Under the pieces are notes generated by a model. That model was not told where the DNA came from, ran no database searches, and saw nothing but the letters and a program-made list of their open reading frames with translations. The position numbers were made by a program, and so were the translations under genes. Shown here in pieces: positions 62,801 to 64,000 of a stretch of 64,000 bases of DNA (position 1 is the stretch's first letter; the number at the start of each line of letters is the position of its first letter). The DNA is from Protonemura montana (taxonomy: Eukaryota > Arthropoda > Insecta > Plecoptera > Nemouridae), in contig OX387606.1 of assembly GCA_947568835.1 (NCBI GenBank), forward strand, positions 19,067,940 to 19,131,939. The letters run 5' to 3'.

Positions 62801-63656
62801 TTCAGTAAAAAAATTAACTTAAAATAAAAGATTTTCCATAAACGGTCTTCAACATTCTCCGTGGATTCATACATACCAGTGTTGTTAACATCGAGTCGGG
62901 AAGAACCATTCTTATCCGGACGGAAGGCCCAAACAAGGCTGTTGGTGTAGTTGTACTTGGAAAACCCGCATTCCAGGATAACATCGTCCTGAGCGACAAT
63001 GTCTTTGTTGGGTGGTGCAGCCATTTTTATTTGAGACCCAGTTTCTCCCACATCTGTCCACATGAAACATTGTCAAAGACAAAGGCAGGATTGAATTTCA
63101 TCAGTGTCAAAAAACAGGCTTCTTGCAATTGGCACTGTATTTAATTAGATTGGTTGCACACAATGACCCTGAGGGCAAGTCAGGATGTTTTGATGTTTTG
63201 TGGACTTCCATCTATTAAGTGTGTACTTTTGTTTTGGTGAAATAATAGCTCTATTTGCCAGCAATGAATCAGTTCATTAGTGCAAAATTTCCATTCAGCT
63301 TCAGCTACTTTTTAGTTTTGGCACCTGGTCACACTTTTAACTTTATGCTTTTTACTGTAAGAAATGGTGGACAATTTTGCAACTGGTAATGCCAACGGAA
63401 ACACTGATGACGAGAACTAGAACTTGTTTTGCAAGCAAACAGGCACCCTGGACTACTTTATTGACATAGAATAGAATGTGTGAAATGTGTGGAACTACAA
63501 CTACCTACCTGAAACCCAGAATGGAATCCTTTGCTCCACAGAACCTATTACATTTTTTGCGGAGCACGAAATGTATCTCGACCGTGCAGCTACTAGTAAG
63601 ATTGCGGACCGGTAATGAGAATTTCTTGGAGACACGACCTCTTCCGTCGGGGTTTT
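56803..63656 (-). CDS. Pvr: PDGF/VEGF-receptor-like receptor tyrosine kinase (5' end off window)
   Basis: Seventeen minus-strand exons (63509-63656, 62877-63053, 62537-62677, 62248-62375, 61660-61828, 61426-61529, 61199-61349, 60702-60926, 60042-60210, 59358-59482, 58846-59006, 58487-58609, 58280-58409, 58047-58128, 57841-57946, 57570-57733, 56803-57403) join in phase into 967 codons. Part of one Ig domain ([12 protein letters not shown]) and two more Ig domains precede a single membrane segment ([20 protein letters not shown]). The kinase has GAGAFG, VAVKMVK, a long insert, [24 protein letters not shown] and [11 protein letters not shown]. The split kinase and Ig repeats mark the PDGFR/VEGFR class, and HGD in place of HRD is what I recall for insect Pvr. 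Invertebrate members bind PDGF/VEGF-like ligands and act in blood-cell and epithelial migration. The tail carries several YxxM motifs. The intron after 59358 begins GC rather than GT. Confidence 0.9.
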
Positions 63657-64000
63657 CTGAAATTGGGGTAAAATGAATTTAGAGTTTTCAGACATTTATA
63701 TGCGTTATAAAAAGTTCAAATAATCCTACTGTTTTAAAAAGAAATGTTGTAATTGCTGAATCCTTCAGTGTTTTATGATTAATAGATTCCCGTTTCTTTT
63801 TTATTCCATAATTTAATGTTTGAAGCTTTGTTATATTATTTGCCAATAGTAATTTAAAGATTTCTAGTATTTCACATACACAATTTAAATCATCTTCCAA
63901 TGGTTTTTTTAACCACTATTAAACACTGAACCAAATATTAAATCCTATACATATATATATATTATATACATGCATTATATTAATACATGCTATATTATTT
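63657..64000 (-). other. Intron of the Pvr-like gene
   Basis: AT-rich sequence upstream of the first exon seen in this window, ending in a TATA/ATAT microsatellite near 63950. No exon is recognised; the remaining Ig-domain and signal-peptide exons must lie further right. Confidence 0.6.

Noticed and set aside
1-64000. CRISPR array, prokaryotic operon or phage-type defence system
   Set aside because: The window is animal nuclear DNA with spliced genes; the only regular repeats are microsatellites, the 30 bp array inside the retrotransposon ORF and the small array at 7936-8032.

Overview
This is a window of an animal nuclear genome, almost certainly an arthropod. The genes are split by GT-AG introns, retrotransposon debris lies within and between them, and the receptor tyrosine kinase and Kibra genes look like their invertebrate forms. 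I cannot name the species from sequence alone. Exon models below were built by hand from splice sites, unbroken reading phase and recalled family motifs; no database search was run.

Layout, left to right. (1) 1-2332, minus: most of an IER3IP1-like small membrane protein gene (last exon not found). It is head-to-head with (2) 2508-4244, plus: a two-exon 251-residue coiled-coil protein, tentatively kinetochore CENP-H. A 445 bp hAT-type element with 8 bp target duplications follows at 4495-4939. (3) 5567-7577, minus: a neugrin (NGRN)-like mitochondrial protein. 7578-11579 holds no gene I can support. (4) 11580-18513, plus: a complete seven-exon ELOVL fatty acid elongase. Its second intron carries a roughly 4.1 kb non-LTR retrotransposon with an unbroken ORF2. 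(5) 19057-23196, minus: a complete eight-exon cyclic-nucleotide-binding-domain protein (CNBD2-like), tail-to-tail with the elongase and head-to-head with (6) 23580-27349, plus: the FG nucleoporin NUP58, eight exons. (7) 28137-53939, plus: a complete Kibra/WWC gene, 17 exons with two WW domains, coiled coils, a C2 domain, an aPKC-binding motif and a C-terminal PDZ ligand. A 12.7 kb third intron contains a probable second first exon at 45847-46122. (8) 56803-63656, minus: the C-terminal 967 codons of a PDGF/VEGF-receptor-like tyrosine kinase (Pvr), whose 5' exons lie beyond the right edge.

The genes do not form a pathway cluster; they are ordinary animal genes with short spacers and two probable bidirectional promoters. 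Kibra (Hippo signalling) and the Pvr-like receptor (growth-factor signalling) are convergent neighbours.

I found no new multi-gene system. The most interesting points are the probable WW-less Kibra isoform, a chimeric retrotransposon ORF with a duplicated endonuclease start and 30 bp coding repeats whose tail abuts a host splice acceptor, a non-canonical GC-AG intron in the receptor, a three-copy dispersed repeat family and the hAT-like element.
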